Assembly: GCF_900167525.1 (NCBI RefSeq)
Contig: NZ_FUZQ01000001.1
Location: 310,001-374,000, forward strand
Length of the DNA: 64,000 nucleotides
Source: Krasilnikoviella flava
GTDB lineage: Bacteria > Actinomycetota > Actinomycetes > Actinomycetales > Cellulomonadaceae
Direction of reading: 5' to 3'
Position numbers and translations under genes: made by a program. The notes below the pieces were generated by a model that made no database searches, was not told the DNA's origin, and saw only the letters and a program-made list of their open reading frames with translations. Positions 1 to 7,724 of the stretch are shown here, in pieces. Numbering within the stretch: the stretch's first letter is position 1; every line of letters starts with the position of its first letter.

Positions 1-2729
1 CGCTGGATCTCGGCGTTGCGGCGGTCGGTGGCGACGGTCGGGGCGAGCACGGGCCGCCCGTCCGGGCCGAACCCGTGGCACTCCGGCAGCCCCACCGGGG
101 TCAGCAGGTACTCGAGCGCCGTGCCGTGCCGGAAGAAGGTGCGGTCCTGCGACCATGGCTCGAACCGGGCGCCGGTGATGACCGCGTACTCCAGCGCGTG
201 CTCCATCCCGGTGAAGTACAGCCCGTCGACGCGGCGCCCGAGGCTCGTCATGATCGCCCGCTGCGAGGACCCCGAGTAGCCGAGGTCGACGACGACCGGC
301 CGCTCGGCACCGGCCAGGCGCTCCGCGTAGTGGCCACGGGCGGCGGCGCTGCGAGCGGCGCACGCCGCGGCGACCTCGTCCGCGTGCTCGACCAGCACCG
401 CGGTCAGCGCCGCGGCCCGGTCCCGGCCCAGCGGGGCGTCCAGGTCGGCGACGCCGGCACGCGCGAGCGCCGGCCCGAGCGTCCCGACCACGCCCGCGCC
501 GAACCGCGTCGTGAGCAGCGTGCGCGGGGTGTTCGCCGGGTTGAGCCCGTGCACGAACTGGGTGGCGGCCACGTGCGCCGGGTCACCGGAGAACACCTGG
601 AAGGCGGCACGACGCGACGCGAGCAGGTAGCGGGCCCTGGGCAGCTCGGGGTCGGCCTCGCGCAGCCGCTCGTACACGCGGTGCGGCACGTAGCCGTCGC
701 GCGCCAGGAACGACACGTCGTCGTACCCGAGGTCGCGCGCCTGCCGTGCGACCCACAGCGTCCAGCCCAGCAGGGCGGGCCCCGCGATCCCGTAGCCGAG
801 GGAGTACGGCGTGCCGAGCGAGACGCCGCCCTTCGGGAAGGCCACGAACGGGTTGTCGAAGAACCGGTGCGCCACCACCCCCTTGACGAGGGACAGGCCC
901 TTCTCCTCCCGGAAGCCCTTCCACAGCCCGCCCAGCGCGTGCGTGCGCCGGGCCGCGTCGGCCGCCGCGGGCACGTGCAGGGTCGCGATGCCGCGCTCGG
1001 CGGCACGCTCGACGTCGGAGACCGGGTTGTCACCCACGTGCAGCAGGTCGCCGGCCTCGATCCCGAGGTCACGCAGGACCACGTCGTAGAGCGCGCCGGA
1101 CGCCTTGGTCGCGTCCGCGTCGGCCGACGCGAAGACGAACGCCGGCTCCACCGGCAGGTGCGGGCCCACCAGGTCGAGCAGCTCGTCCGCCGGGTAGAAC
1201 GTGTCCGATACCAGACCGACCCGCTTGCCGAGCCGGTGCGCGAACAGCATGAGGGCGGCGCCGAGGGCCCGCGGGGCGAGGTGCCGCTGCTCGAGCTCGA
1301 CCTCCGCGGCGAGCAGCGCCTGGCCGTCGACGCCGCCGAGAAGGCGGGCCGTCTGGTCGGCCACCGCCCCGATGGGGTACTCGTCGCGCTCGGCCCCGGT
1401 GGCGCGGTCGGCGGCACGCAGGGTCCCGACGGCCGCGTTCCGGGCGTTGCTGTAGCGCGCCATCGGCGTCAGGCCGGGCGCCAGCTCACGGTCCAGCACG
1501 CTCACGAGGTCCGCGGCGCGGGACACCGGCCGGGTCACGAGCGTGTCGAACACGTCGAACGAGACGGTGGCAGCCCCGGACGAGCGCAGCGTGCGGAAGG
1601 CCTCGGGCAGCGCCGGGGTGACCGCTCCCCCGACGCCGCGCACGGCGGCGAGCAGCGGGTCCTGCGTCGTGGGCGGCACCGAGTCCACCTGGCGTTCCAG
1701 CACCGTCCACGGGTCCACGCCGGAGTCGACCGCGGGCAGCCGCTCCAGCGACGGCACCCGGTCGCGCAGCGCCAGGTAGGTGGCGAGCTGCCCCGTGCGC
1801 TCGGCGCCCAGGCTCGCGGCCATCCGCAGCCCGAAGTCGACGTCGAGGAGGAACGACGGCACCCCCAGCAGGTGCGGGGCGGTGAGCAGCAGCGTGGAGT
1901 TCACGGCGACGACGGCGGCCGGACGGGAGGTGGCGATCAGCACCTCGAGCGGCAGGTCGCGGTCGGTCATGCGGCTCAGCCCGCCGGCGAGCTCCGCCGG
2001 CAGGTCGGCCGCTACCGCCTCGAAGACCTCCGACGCGTGGCGCGGGTGCGGCTTGTAGGCCACCCGGTAGCCCTTGGCGAGCAGGTCGTGGGCCGCCTGG
2101 CGGTAGACGTCGACCAGCTCCGCGGTGGAGACAGCGTCGCCCTTCCGGTCGAAGTACTGCTCGACCAGCACCACCGTGTCCGGGGTGAGGCCCGCGTCGT
2201 GGCGCCCGCAGGCGCGCTCGAGGGCGCCGGTGAACGCGGTCGCGTCGATCTCCTCGAACAGCTCCGGACGGTCCAGGGCCGACAACGGCGCGAACGCCCC
2301 GAGGTAGTGGTGGTACTCGACCCGCACGACACGGTCGAGGAACTGCAGGGGCAGCAGGTTGTCCGGGTACAGCCCGGCCATGCCCTCCTCGAACAGGCTC
2401 ACGCCCGCGTCGGGGAAAGCCCCGGCGAGCGCGTCCAGCAGCCAGTGCGAGTGCGACAGGAACATCCGCAGCTGGTCGGGAGCCCGCCCGGCGCACAGCC
2501 GCGTCATCCGCTCCGGGTCGGCGAGGATCTCCAGGTACTCGGGCGGGTCCGCGAGGAACGAGACGCTCTTGACGCCCCGCAGCCGGCGGATCCGCTCGGT
2601 GAGCACCGGCTCGTCCGCCGGGTCCGAGAACAGCACGACCACGTGGTGGTCGTCCTCGGGCCCCACGTAGCGCGACGCGAAGGAGTTGACCGCCGAGTAC
2701 AGGCCCGTGACGAGATGCAGCGTGGTCAT
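1..2729 (-). CDS. Sialyltransferase-like / HAD-family fusion protein, partial (C-terminus beyond window)
   Basis: The frame is open from the ATG at 2729 to the window edge, so at least 909 residues are encoded and the C-terminus is missing. Residues ~1-330 resemble bacterial polysialyltransferase-type enzymes: an EEG motif (LFEEGMAGLYPDN, ~112) and an HP motif (YKPHPR, ~227) occur in the expected order. From ~390 there is a complete HAD domain: motif I FDVFDTLVTR, motif II VGLVSDT, the lysine in ATKASG and motif IV HVGDN. After that comes a long extension (FLARDGYVPHRVYERL, later VVDLGYSGSS) of the kind seen in multidomain HAD proteins of capsule loci. The start overlaps the stop of the upstream gene by 4 bp (ATGA). 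It is the last visible gene of a three-gene glycan operon. Reading as a surface-polysaccharide enzyme is good; the sugar it handles is not known. Confidence 0.8.
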   Translation of the reverse strand, partial: MTTLHLVTGLYSAVNSFASRYVGPEDDHHVVVLFSDPADEPVLTERIRRLRGVKSVSFLADPPEYLEILADPERMTRLCAGRAPDQLRMFLSHSHWLLDALAGAFPDAGVSLFEEGMAGLYPDNLLPLQFLDRVVRVEYHHYLGAFAPLSALDRPELFEEIDATAFTGALERACGRHDAGLTPDTVVLVEQYFDRKGDAVSTAELVDVYRQAAHDLLAKGYRVAYKPHPRHASEVFEAVAADLPAELAGGLSRMTDRDLPLEVLIATSRPAAVVAVNSTLLLTAPHLLGVPSFLLDVDFGLRMAASLGAERTGQLATYLALRDRVPSLERLPAVDSGVDPWTVLERQVDSVPPTTQDPLLAAVRGVGGAVTPALPEAFRTLRSSGAATVSFDVFDTLVTRPVSRAADLVSVLDRELAPGLTPMARYSNARNAAVGTLRAADRATGAERDEYPIGAVADQTARLLGGVDGQALLAAEVELEQRHLAPRALGAALMLFAHRLGKRVGLVSDTFYPADELLDLVGPHLPVEPAFVFASADADATKASGALYDVVLRDLGIEAGDLLHVGDNPVSDVERAAERGIATLHVPAAADAARRTHALGGLWKGFREEKGLSLVKGVVAHRFFDNPFVAFPKGGVSLGTPYSLGYGIAGPALLGWTLWVARQARDLGYDDVSFLARDGYVPHRVYERLREADPELPRARYLLASRRAAFQVFSGDPAHVAATQFVHGLNPANTPRTLLTTRFGAGVVGTLGPALARAGVADLDAPLGRDRAAALTAVLVEHADEVAAACAARSAAARGHYAERLAGAERPVVVDLGYSGSSQRAIMTSLGRRVDGLYFTGMEHALEYAVITGARFEPWSQDRTFFRHGTALEYLLTPVGLPECHGFGPDGRPVLAPTVATDRRNAEIQ

Positions 2730-4567
2730 GCGCGGATCCCCACGGCGCGGCGTCCCGCCGTCGTCGCCAGCCGCGCGTAGGTGCCGGCCGACGCCCGGCG
2801 CTGGCCGCGCCGCCGCTGCACCTGAGCCAGGATCCGCAGGTTGCGCACCGAGCCCGGCCACCGCTCGAGGTTGCGGCGCACCACCGCCTCGGCCTCGTCG
2901 AACCGCCCGGTCTCCATGAGCACCTGGGCCTCGAGCCAGCGCTTGCCGCTCGGCGAGGCAGCGTCGCCGTCGTCGCCCTCCGGCGGGGGCGCCTCGTCAC
3001 GCGCGGGCCCGCGGGCGGACGACACCTTCTCCGGGCCGCCGTCGCGCGGGGACGCGGCCTCCCGCCGCGCCCGTTCCCGGGCCAGCTGCCAGAGCGTGAG
3101 GTAGCCCAGGTAGTCCGGGCCGAGGCGGTCGAGCCACAGGCTCACGAGGGACTCGGGCAGCTCAGGCTCCCGGTTCCACGGCTTGGGCCCCACGAAGTGC
3201 AGCACCTTGACGTCGCCCAGCCCGACGACGCCGGGGTTGGACTCGAGCATCCGCCACAGCGTGTTGTACGAGCTGTCGAGCCAGTCGACGTCGGGGAAGT
3301 AGCTGTTGAGGAAGCCCTGGTCACCGCCGTCGTAGGACTCGAGCGACCCGTTCTTCGCCATCATGTCGCGGAACACGTCGGCGTCGGGCGTGAACGCGAA
3401 CACGCCGCTGTTGAAGATCTCCCGGTGCAGCGTGAACCCGAAGTCGGGGGCGGCCGAGAACCCGTCGCGGTCGAAGAGCTCGTCGAGCCCGTCGAGCACC
3501 ACGGTGTCGGCGTCGAGGTAGACGCCGCGGTCGAGGAAGGTGAGGGCGAAGACGCCCAGCTTGGAGAACGTGTACTCGAACCGGCCCTGGTGCCTGCCGC
3601 CGAAGAGCTCGTTGCGGATGCGGGGGGCCCGCACCACGACGAGGTTCTCGGGCAGGAACGGCACGTCCGGGATCCGGTACCCGGCCGGGACCAGGGCGAG
3701 GAGCGGGTACGACGAGACCTTCGCCAGGGAGCGGGCCATCGCCAGCGCCCCCCAGAAGTACCCGTCGTCGTCGAAGTACGTCACGTACGCGACCCGGCGC
3801 TCGCCCGCGGGCGTCCGGCGCCGGGCGTAGAGGCGCTGGTCGCCGGTCGCGGCGAGGTCGGCGCCCGGCTTGGCCTCCGGCGTCATGCGCGCACCGTCCG
3901 CCTCCGGCGCGTGCGACACGAACTGCTTCAGCGGCTCGCTCGCCGCGCCGTCGACGATCGAGGCCTGCGGGTACGCGTCGCGCAGCCGCTTGAGGTGGCC
4001 CAGCTCGTAGGAGTAGGCCACGCGGCTCGTCGAGCGCAGCCCGGCGCCGACCGCGTCCTCGGTGAGGATCGAGCGGCGGATCTTGCCGACGTACGTGCCG
4101 TCCGTCTGCCCGTCCAGCACCACCAGCCGCTCGAACCCGAGCGACAGCGCCGTGCCGAGCATGACGGTGAGCATGCTCGGCGGGTGCGGGTCGGCGAGGA
4201 TCTCCGCCGTCGCCCGGTCCCGCACGAGGTAGTCCGCCCAGTCCTCGACCTGGCCGTCGCGGACCATGCCCTCCAGCGTGTGCGCGACGAGCTGCTGCGC
4301 GCGACGCAGGTCGGTGAGCACCGCGCCGATCTCGTAGTCGCCGCGGTACGCGGTGGTGCGCACCTTCTGCAGGGCGGCCTGCCGGGGCGGCACGAACCAG
4401 GCGGCGATCTCGCGCCCGAACCAGTAGTGGTCCTCGGCGGCGACGTCGCCCTCGCGGAAGACGTACGCGTCGGCCGGCAGGCTCGCGTAGTCGATCTCCT
4501 CCAGCGACACGCGCGCCGTCACCAGGACGACGGGACGCGAGACGTCCAGACGGCTGAGAGCCTCCAT
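2726..4567 (-). CDS. GT8-family glycosyltransferase with extra N-terminal domain and C-terminal helical tail
   Basis: The protein has 613 aa. Residues ~260-500 are a glycogenin/LgtC-like GT8 domain: RRVAYVTYFDDDGYFWGA opens it, the metal-binding DAD lies in GVYLDADTVVLDGL (~350), and FNSGVFAF and VLHFVGPKPWNR follow the usual family order. Residues 1-240 form a separate domain; HPPSMLTVMLGTALSLGFER followed by LVVLDGQTDG recalls GT42/MptE-like nucleotide-sugar folds, but this is only a pattern resemblance. The last ~70 residues are charged and look like a TPR-like helical pair. It sits between a pyruvyltransferase-like gene (70 bp upstream) and a sialyltransferase-like/HAD fusion (4-bp overlap), so it probably adds a sugar to a surface glycan. 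Confidence 0.85.
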   Translation of the reverse strand: MEALSRLDVSRPVVLVTARVSLEEIDYASLPADAYVFREGDVAAEDHYWFGREIAAWFVPPRQAALQKVRTTAYRGDYEIGAVLTDLRRAQQLVAHTLEGMVRDGQVEDWADYLVRDRATAEILADPHPPSMLTVMLGTALSLGFERLVVLDGQTDGTYVGKIRRSILTEDAVGAGLRSTSRVAYSYELGHLKRLRDAYPQASIVDGAASEPLKQFVSHAPEADGARMTPEAKPGADLAATGDQRLYARRRTPAGERRVAYVTYFDDDGYFWGALAMARSLAKVSSYPLLALVPAGYRIPDVPFLPENLVVVRAPRIRNELFGGRHQGRFEYTFSKLGVFALTFLDRGVYLDADTVVLDGLDELFDRDGFSAAPDFGFTLHREIFNSGVFAFTPDADVFRDMMAKNGSLESYDGGDQGFLNSYFPDVDWLDSSYNTLWRMLESNPGVVGLGDVKVLHFVGPKPWNREPELPESLVSLWLDRLGPDYLGYLTLWQLARERARREAASPRDGGPEKVSSARGPARDEAPPPEGDDGDAASPSGKRWLEAQVLMETGRFDEAEAVVRRNLERWPGSVRNLRILAQVQRRRGQRRASAGTYARLATTAGRRAVGIRA

Positions 4568-4637
4568 GGGCCCGCCCTTCTCGGCCCCGCGGGGCCGCCT
4601 TGCTCGTCGTGCACCGGGCCCGGCGAGCGGCCGGCTG

Positions 4638-6575
4638 CTAACCGTCCGTCGGGGCCGTCCCGTGCTCCGGAGGGATCACCCGGCGCGCCGCGGCGCGCAC
4701 GTGCTCCCAGAGATCTGCCTGGAGGCTACTCACGTCCTGGCGGTATTCCGGCTCCCGGGAGAGAACGTCGACGGAACGTTCCAAGAGTTCATCGCCGAGC
4801 CGTTCGGCGTTCACCTCGAAGCCCCACTCGGGCCGCCCGAGGTCCTCCAGGAAGTACCGCATCTTGGGGTGCGAGACGAGGCTGAGCACCGGCGTGCCGA
4901 GCCCGAACGGGATCATCGTGGCGTGCCCCCGCATGCCCACGACCAGGGACGCGTCGGCGTACAGCCGGTAGCCCTCGTCGGGCGTCATCCCGTTCATCGC
5001 GACCACCGGGACGTCGATCCCGTGCGCCGTCGCGAGGTCGGCCGCCAGCCGCTCGTCGGCGTCGAGGTGCGCGGTGAGCGCGACCTCCGCGCCCCGCTCC
5101 CGCAGCGCCGTCACGTAGCCCGCCATGACCTCGAGGAACCGTGGGTATCCCCCAGCGAAACGGCGCTCGCCGCGGTCGAAGGCGGCGTTGACGTAGACCC
5201 TCCCGGAGCCGGCGGACCCCTCGGGCGGCTCGGGGTGCACGTGCCGCAGCACCGTGGTGGGGCAGGGCACGTAGGCGACCCGGTCGTGCAGGTCCGCAGG
5301 GAGCAGCTCGCGGATTCGTTCGATCGACCCGTGGTTGCGCAGGCCGAGCTGCGTGGCGGCCTCGGCGAGCGCGACGACGTTCTCGCGGAACAGGTCCGTG
5401 CGGAACTCCTGCCCGCGGAACAGGTTGTAGCCCACCGCGAAGACGTGCAGCGGCACGTCGAGCCTGTCCAGCGACGCCCGCGGCACGTTCCACTGCCAGC
5501 CGCTGTTCCCGTTGGGCGCCGTGTCCGGCAGGAACAGGCCGCCGCCCCCGACGACGAGCGCGCGCTGCGCGTTGGCGATCTCGACGCGCTCGTCGTCGAA
5601 CACCTGGTGCACGTGGAACGGCACCCAGTCGGGCCGCGCGCCGGTGGCGGCCTCGACGGCCTGCCGCACGGCGTGCGGCAGCGCGACGTCGCCGAAGTTC
5701 CCGCCCTCGGGCAGGTACAGCGCCGCGTGCCCGATCCCGCCCGTCGGCGCGTCGCCCGGCGGCGGCGTGACGGGCTCGACGTGGCGGCGCAGCCAGGTCC
5801 GGGCGAGCTCGTGGTCGGGGTCGATCTCCAGGGCGCCACGAGCCGCTGCCGCGCCCGCGACGTGGTCGTGCGTGATCCAGCTCGTCTGCGCTCGCACCAG
5901 GGCGGCGCGGGTCCTCGCGCGCGGCCCGGTGCCGGCCAGCCGCGCGACGTCCCGCGCGGCGTCGTACCGGCTGGTGGCGCGCAGGAGCTCCGCCACCTGG
6001 AACACCGTCGCGTAGTCGAGGAACCCGGGCTCGTCCGCCACCTCGGCGAGCACGTCGAGCGCGGCCCGGTGGTCGGCCTCGGCGGCGAGCGCGACGGCGC
6101 GCTCCCGGGCGACGGCGAGGCGGGCCGTCGGCTCGGGGAGCGGGCGCAACGCCGCGAGGTAGACGTCGACGAGGCCGGGCGGCAGCGGGTGCCCGGCGAG
6201 GGCGAGGCGGGCGAGCCGCTCCTCGGCGACGACGCCGAGCGCCGCGGTCGTGGCGGCGTGCGCCGAGAGCGTCGCCCGCAGCCCCTCGGCGCGCGCTCGC
6301 TCCTCCTCGAGCCCGGCCGCGAGCGCCTGCTCCCGTGCGCTCAGGGAGCGCGCCTGGTCGCGCAGGTCGGCGAGCTCGCCCTGCAGCTTCTCGGCCTCGG
6401 CCTCCAGCGCGGCCCGGGCGTGCGCGAGGTCGGCCGACGACGCGGTCCCCTCGAGCTCCTGGCGGGCGAGGCGGCGCACCCGTCCGTCGAGCCGCCGCAC
6501 GACGGGACGGACGAGCCGCCTGAGGATCTCCGCCGGCCTCCCGCCGGACGGCGCACCGTGCGACGTGGCCACCAT
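4638..6575 (-). CDS. Polysaccharide pyruvyl transferase family protein
   Basis: The 645-aa protein ends in a polysaccharide pyruvyltransferase (PF04230) domain from ~285: GNFGDVALPHAV, ALVVGGGGLFLPD, VFAVGYNLFRG, then VVGMRGHATMIPFGLGTPVL near the end. Family members transfer pyruvate ketals from phosphoenolpyruvate to sugars, though some act as plain glycosyltransferases. Residues ~30-115 are a charged heptad-rich coiled coil and ~120-270 are short helices resembling TPRs; such N-terminal scaffolds occur in large glycan assembly proteins. It is the first gene of the minus-strand operon; 158 bp separate it from the DUF3499 gene. The stop is TAG at 4638-4640. I see no strong promoter in the 158-bp gap. 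Confidence 0.87.
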   Translation of the reverse strand: MVATSHGAPSGGRPAEILRRLVRPVVRRLDGRVRRLARQELEGTASSADLAHARAALEAEAEKLQGELADLRDQARSLSAREQALAAGLEEERARAEGLRATLSAHAATTAALGVVAEERLARLALAGHPLPPGLVDVYLAALRPLPEPTARLAVARERAVALAAEADHRAALDVLAEVADEPGFLDYATVFQVAELLRATSRYDAARDVARLAGTGPRARTRAALVRAQTSWITHDHVAGAAAARGALEIDPDHELARTWLRRHVEPVTPPPGDAPTGGIGHAALYLPEGGNFGDVALPHAVRQAVEAATGARPDWVPFHVHQVFDDERVEIANAQRALVVGGGGLFLPDTAPNGNSGWQWNVPRASLDRLDVPLHVFAVGYNLFRGQEFRTDLFRENVVALAEAATQLGLRNHGSIERIRELLPADLHDRVAYVPCPTTVLRHVHPEPPEGSAGSGRVYVNAAFDRGERRFAGGYPRFLEVMAGYVTALRERGAEVALTAHLDADERLAADLATAHGIDVPVVAMNGMTPDEGYRLYADASLVVGMRGHATMIPFGLGTPVLSLVSHPKMRYFLEDLGRPEWGFEVNAERLGDELLERSVDVLSREPEYRQDVSSLQADLWEHVRAAARRVIPPEHGTAPTDG

Positions 6576-6733
6576 GGCGTCAGAGAACCACAGCGTCCGA
6601 CGGCGCAGCGGGCCGCCGTCGACCTCTGCACGCCATCCTCACAAGGCAGGACCTCCCGGTGAACCGGGGCTGAACGGAGGGGGGCGAGCTGGTCGGCACG
6701 ACCGACCTGGTCGGCACCGGACGAGGTGAGAGG

Positions 6734-7093
6734 TCAGTCGCCCTCGGCGCGCAGCACCCGCAGGTGCCCGCGGCGGGCGGTCTCCGTGACGGACGACGGC
6801 TCGCCCGCGGGTTCCTGCCGGACGCGACCTGCCTCGCGGACCGCCTCGGCCAGCGCCGACAGGTCGTCGGGCGACGGTGCCGGCTCCTCGAAGGCGGGCG
6901 TGAGACGCACGACCTCCCACCCGCGGGGCGCGGTCAACCCTTCGGCGTGCTGGGCGCACAGGTCGTAGCTGTGCGGCTCGGCGTGCTGTGCGAGCGGACC
7001 CAGCACGGCCGTGGAGTCCGCGTACACATACGTGAGCGTCGCGACGGCGGCATGCGTGCATGCCGTGCGCGAGCACTGCCTCACCGATCTCAC
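6734..7093 (-). CDS. DUF3499 family protein
   Basis: The 119-aa protein carries the conserved start RQCSRTACTHAAVATLTYVY and then ADSTAVLGPL, PHSYDLCAQHAEGLTAPRG and WEVVRL, which define the actinobacterial DUF3499 family (the Rv3258c type of mycobacteria). The two CxxxxC-type cysteine pairs suggest metal binding, but no function is established. The GTG at 7093 is preferred because a TATTCT hexamer ends 6 nt before it; GTG 7084 is the alternative. The adjacent zincin-like gene, DUF5719, GT2 and whiB2 form the usual conserved neighbourhood. Confidence 0.88.
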   Translation of the reverse strand: MRSVRQCSRTACTHAAVATLTYVYADSTAVLGPLAQHAEPHSYDLCAQHAEGLTAPRGWEVVRLTPAFEEPAPSPDDLSALAEAVREAGRVRQEPAGEPSSVTETARRGHLRVLRAEGD

Positions 7094-7099
7094 GCGGGG

Positions 7100-7105
7100 A
7101 GAATA
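7100..7105 (-). promoter_or_regulatory. -10 hexamer TATTCT of a leaderless promoter (DUF3499 gene)
   Basis: TATTCT on the minus strand ends 6 nt before GTG 7093. No -35 element is evident. Confidence 0.5.
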
Positions 7106-7206
7106 CGCCGCGCCCGCCGACCCGCGCGCGGGGCTCGCCGGTCGGCGACCGTCGTGACCGCACCGTGACCCGCCGCCCGTTCGCGCGACGGGTGCTCGGC
7201 GCCGCA

Positions 7207-7212
7207 TAGGCT
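7207..7212 (+). promoter_or_regulatory. -10 hexamer TAGGCT of a leaderless promoter (zincin-like gene)
   Basis: TAGGCT ends 6 nt before GTG 7219. No ribosome binding site precedes this start, and no clear -35 is seen. Confidence 0.5.
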
Positions 7213-7218
7213 CGACGC

Positions 7219-7695
7219 GTGCAGCATGCCTCCCCGCCCGAGCCCTTCCCGGAGCCGGGCCCCGCGCCCGATCCCGACGCCGCCCCGCCGGTGCGTCGCC
7301 GCGACCGTCGCGGTCGCGGCGTGCGGGGTCCGCTCCTGCCGCCGGGGATGCCCGCGTACCGCACCCGGGCGGAGGAGTTCGACGACGTCGTGCTGGACGT
7401 GGTCGAGCTGCTGCAGCGCCGCTGGGGCCCGCAGCTGGCCGGGACCGAGTTCGCCGTCGAGGACGTGCCGCCGTCCGAGCCGGCGCCGTGGGAGTCCGAC
7501 GGAGTCCCGCTGGGCCGCTGCTTCCCCGCCGAGTCGGGCCGGCCCGCGCGCGTCGTGGTGTACCGCCGCCCGGTGGACTTCCGCGCGGCCGACGACACCG
7601 ACCGGGCGGACCTGGTGCGCGAGGTCGTCGTCGAGCAGGTGGCGCACCTCCTGGCCCGCACCCCCGAGGAGATCGACCCCGGCTACGGCTCCTGA
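7219..7695 (+). CDS. Metallopeptidase-family (zincin_1-like) protein with degenerate HExxH
   Basis: The 158-aa protein matches the Rv3259-type family beside whiB2: a proline-rich, basic N-terminus (residues 1-40), then PAYRTRAEEFDDVVLDVVEL, and near the C-terminus VVVEQVAHLLARTPEEIDPG. In canonical PF06262 proteins this last region holds HExxH plus a downstream acidic residue. Here the first histidine is replaced (V-E-Q-V-A-H), so zinc hydrolase activity is doubtful. The start is GTG 7219, with a leaderless -10 just upstream. It is divergent from the DUF3499 gene and converges on the DUF5719 gene with a 29-bp gap. The role is unknown. Confidence 0.85.
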   Translation: MQHASPPEPFPEPGPAPDPDAAPPVRRRDRRGRGVRGPLLPPGMPAYRTRAEEFDDVVLDVVELLQRRWGPQLAGTEFAVEDVPPSEPAPWESDGVPLGRCFPAESGRPARVVVYRRPVDFRAADDTDRADLVREVVVEQVAHLLARTPEEIDPGYGS

Positions 7696-7724
7696 CCCGC
7701 GGCCGCCACGACGGGCGCGGGGAG

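Noticed and set aside
75-2780. Long plus-strand open frame of about 900 codons
   Set aside because: It is antisense to the sialyltransferase-like/HAD gene, whose motifs are in correct order; the plus-strand product is Arg/Gly/Val low-complexity text.
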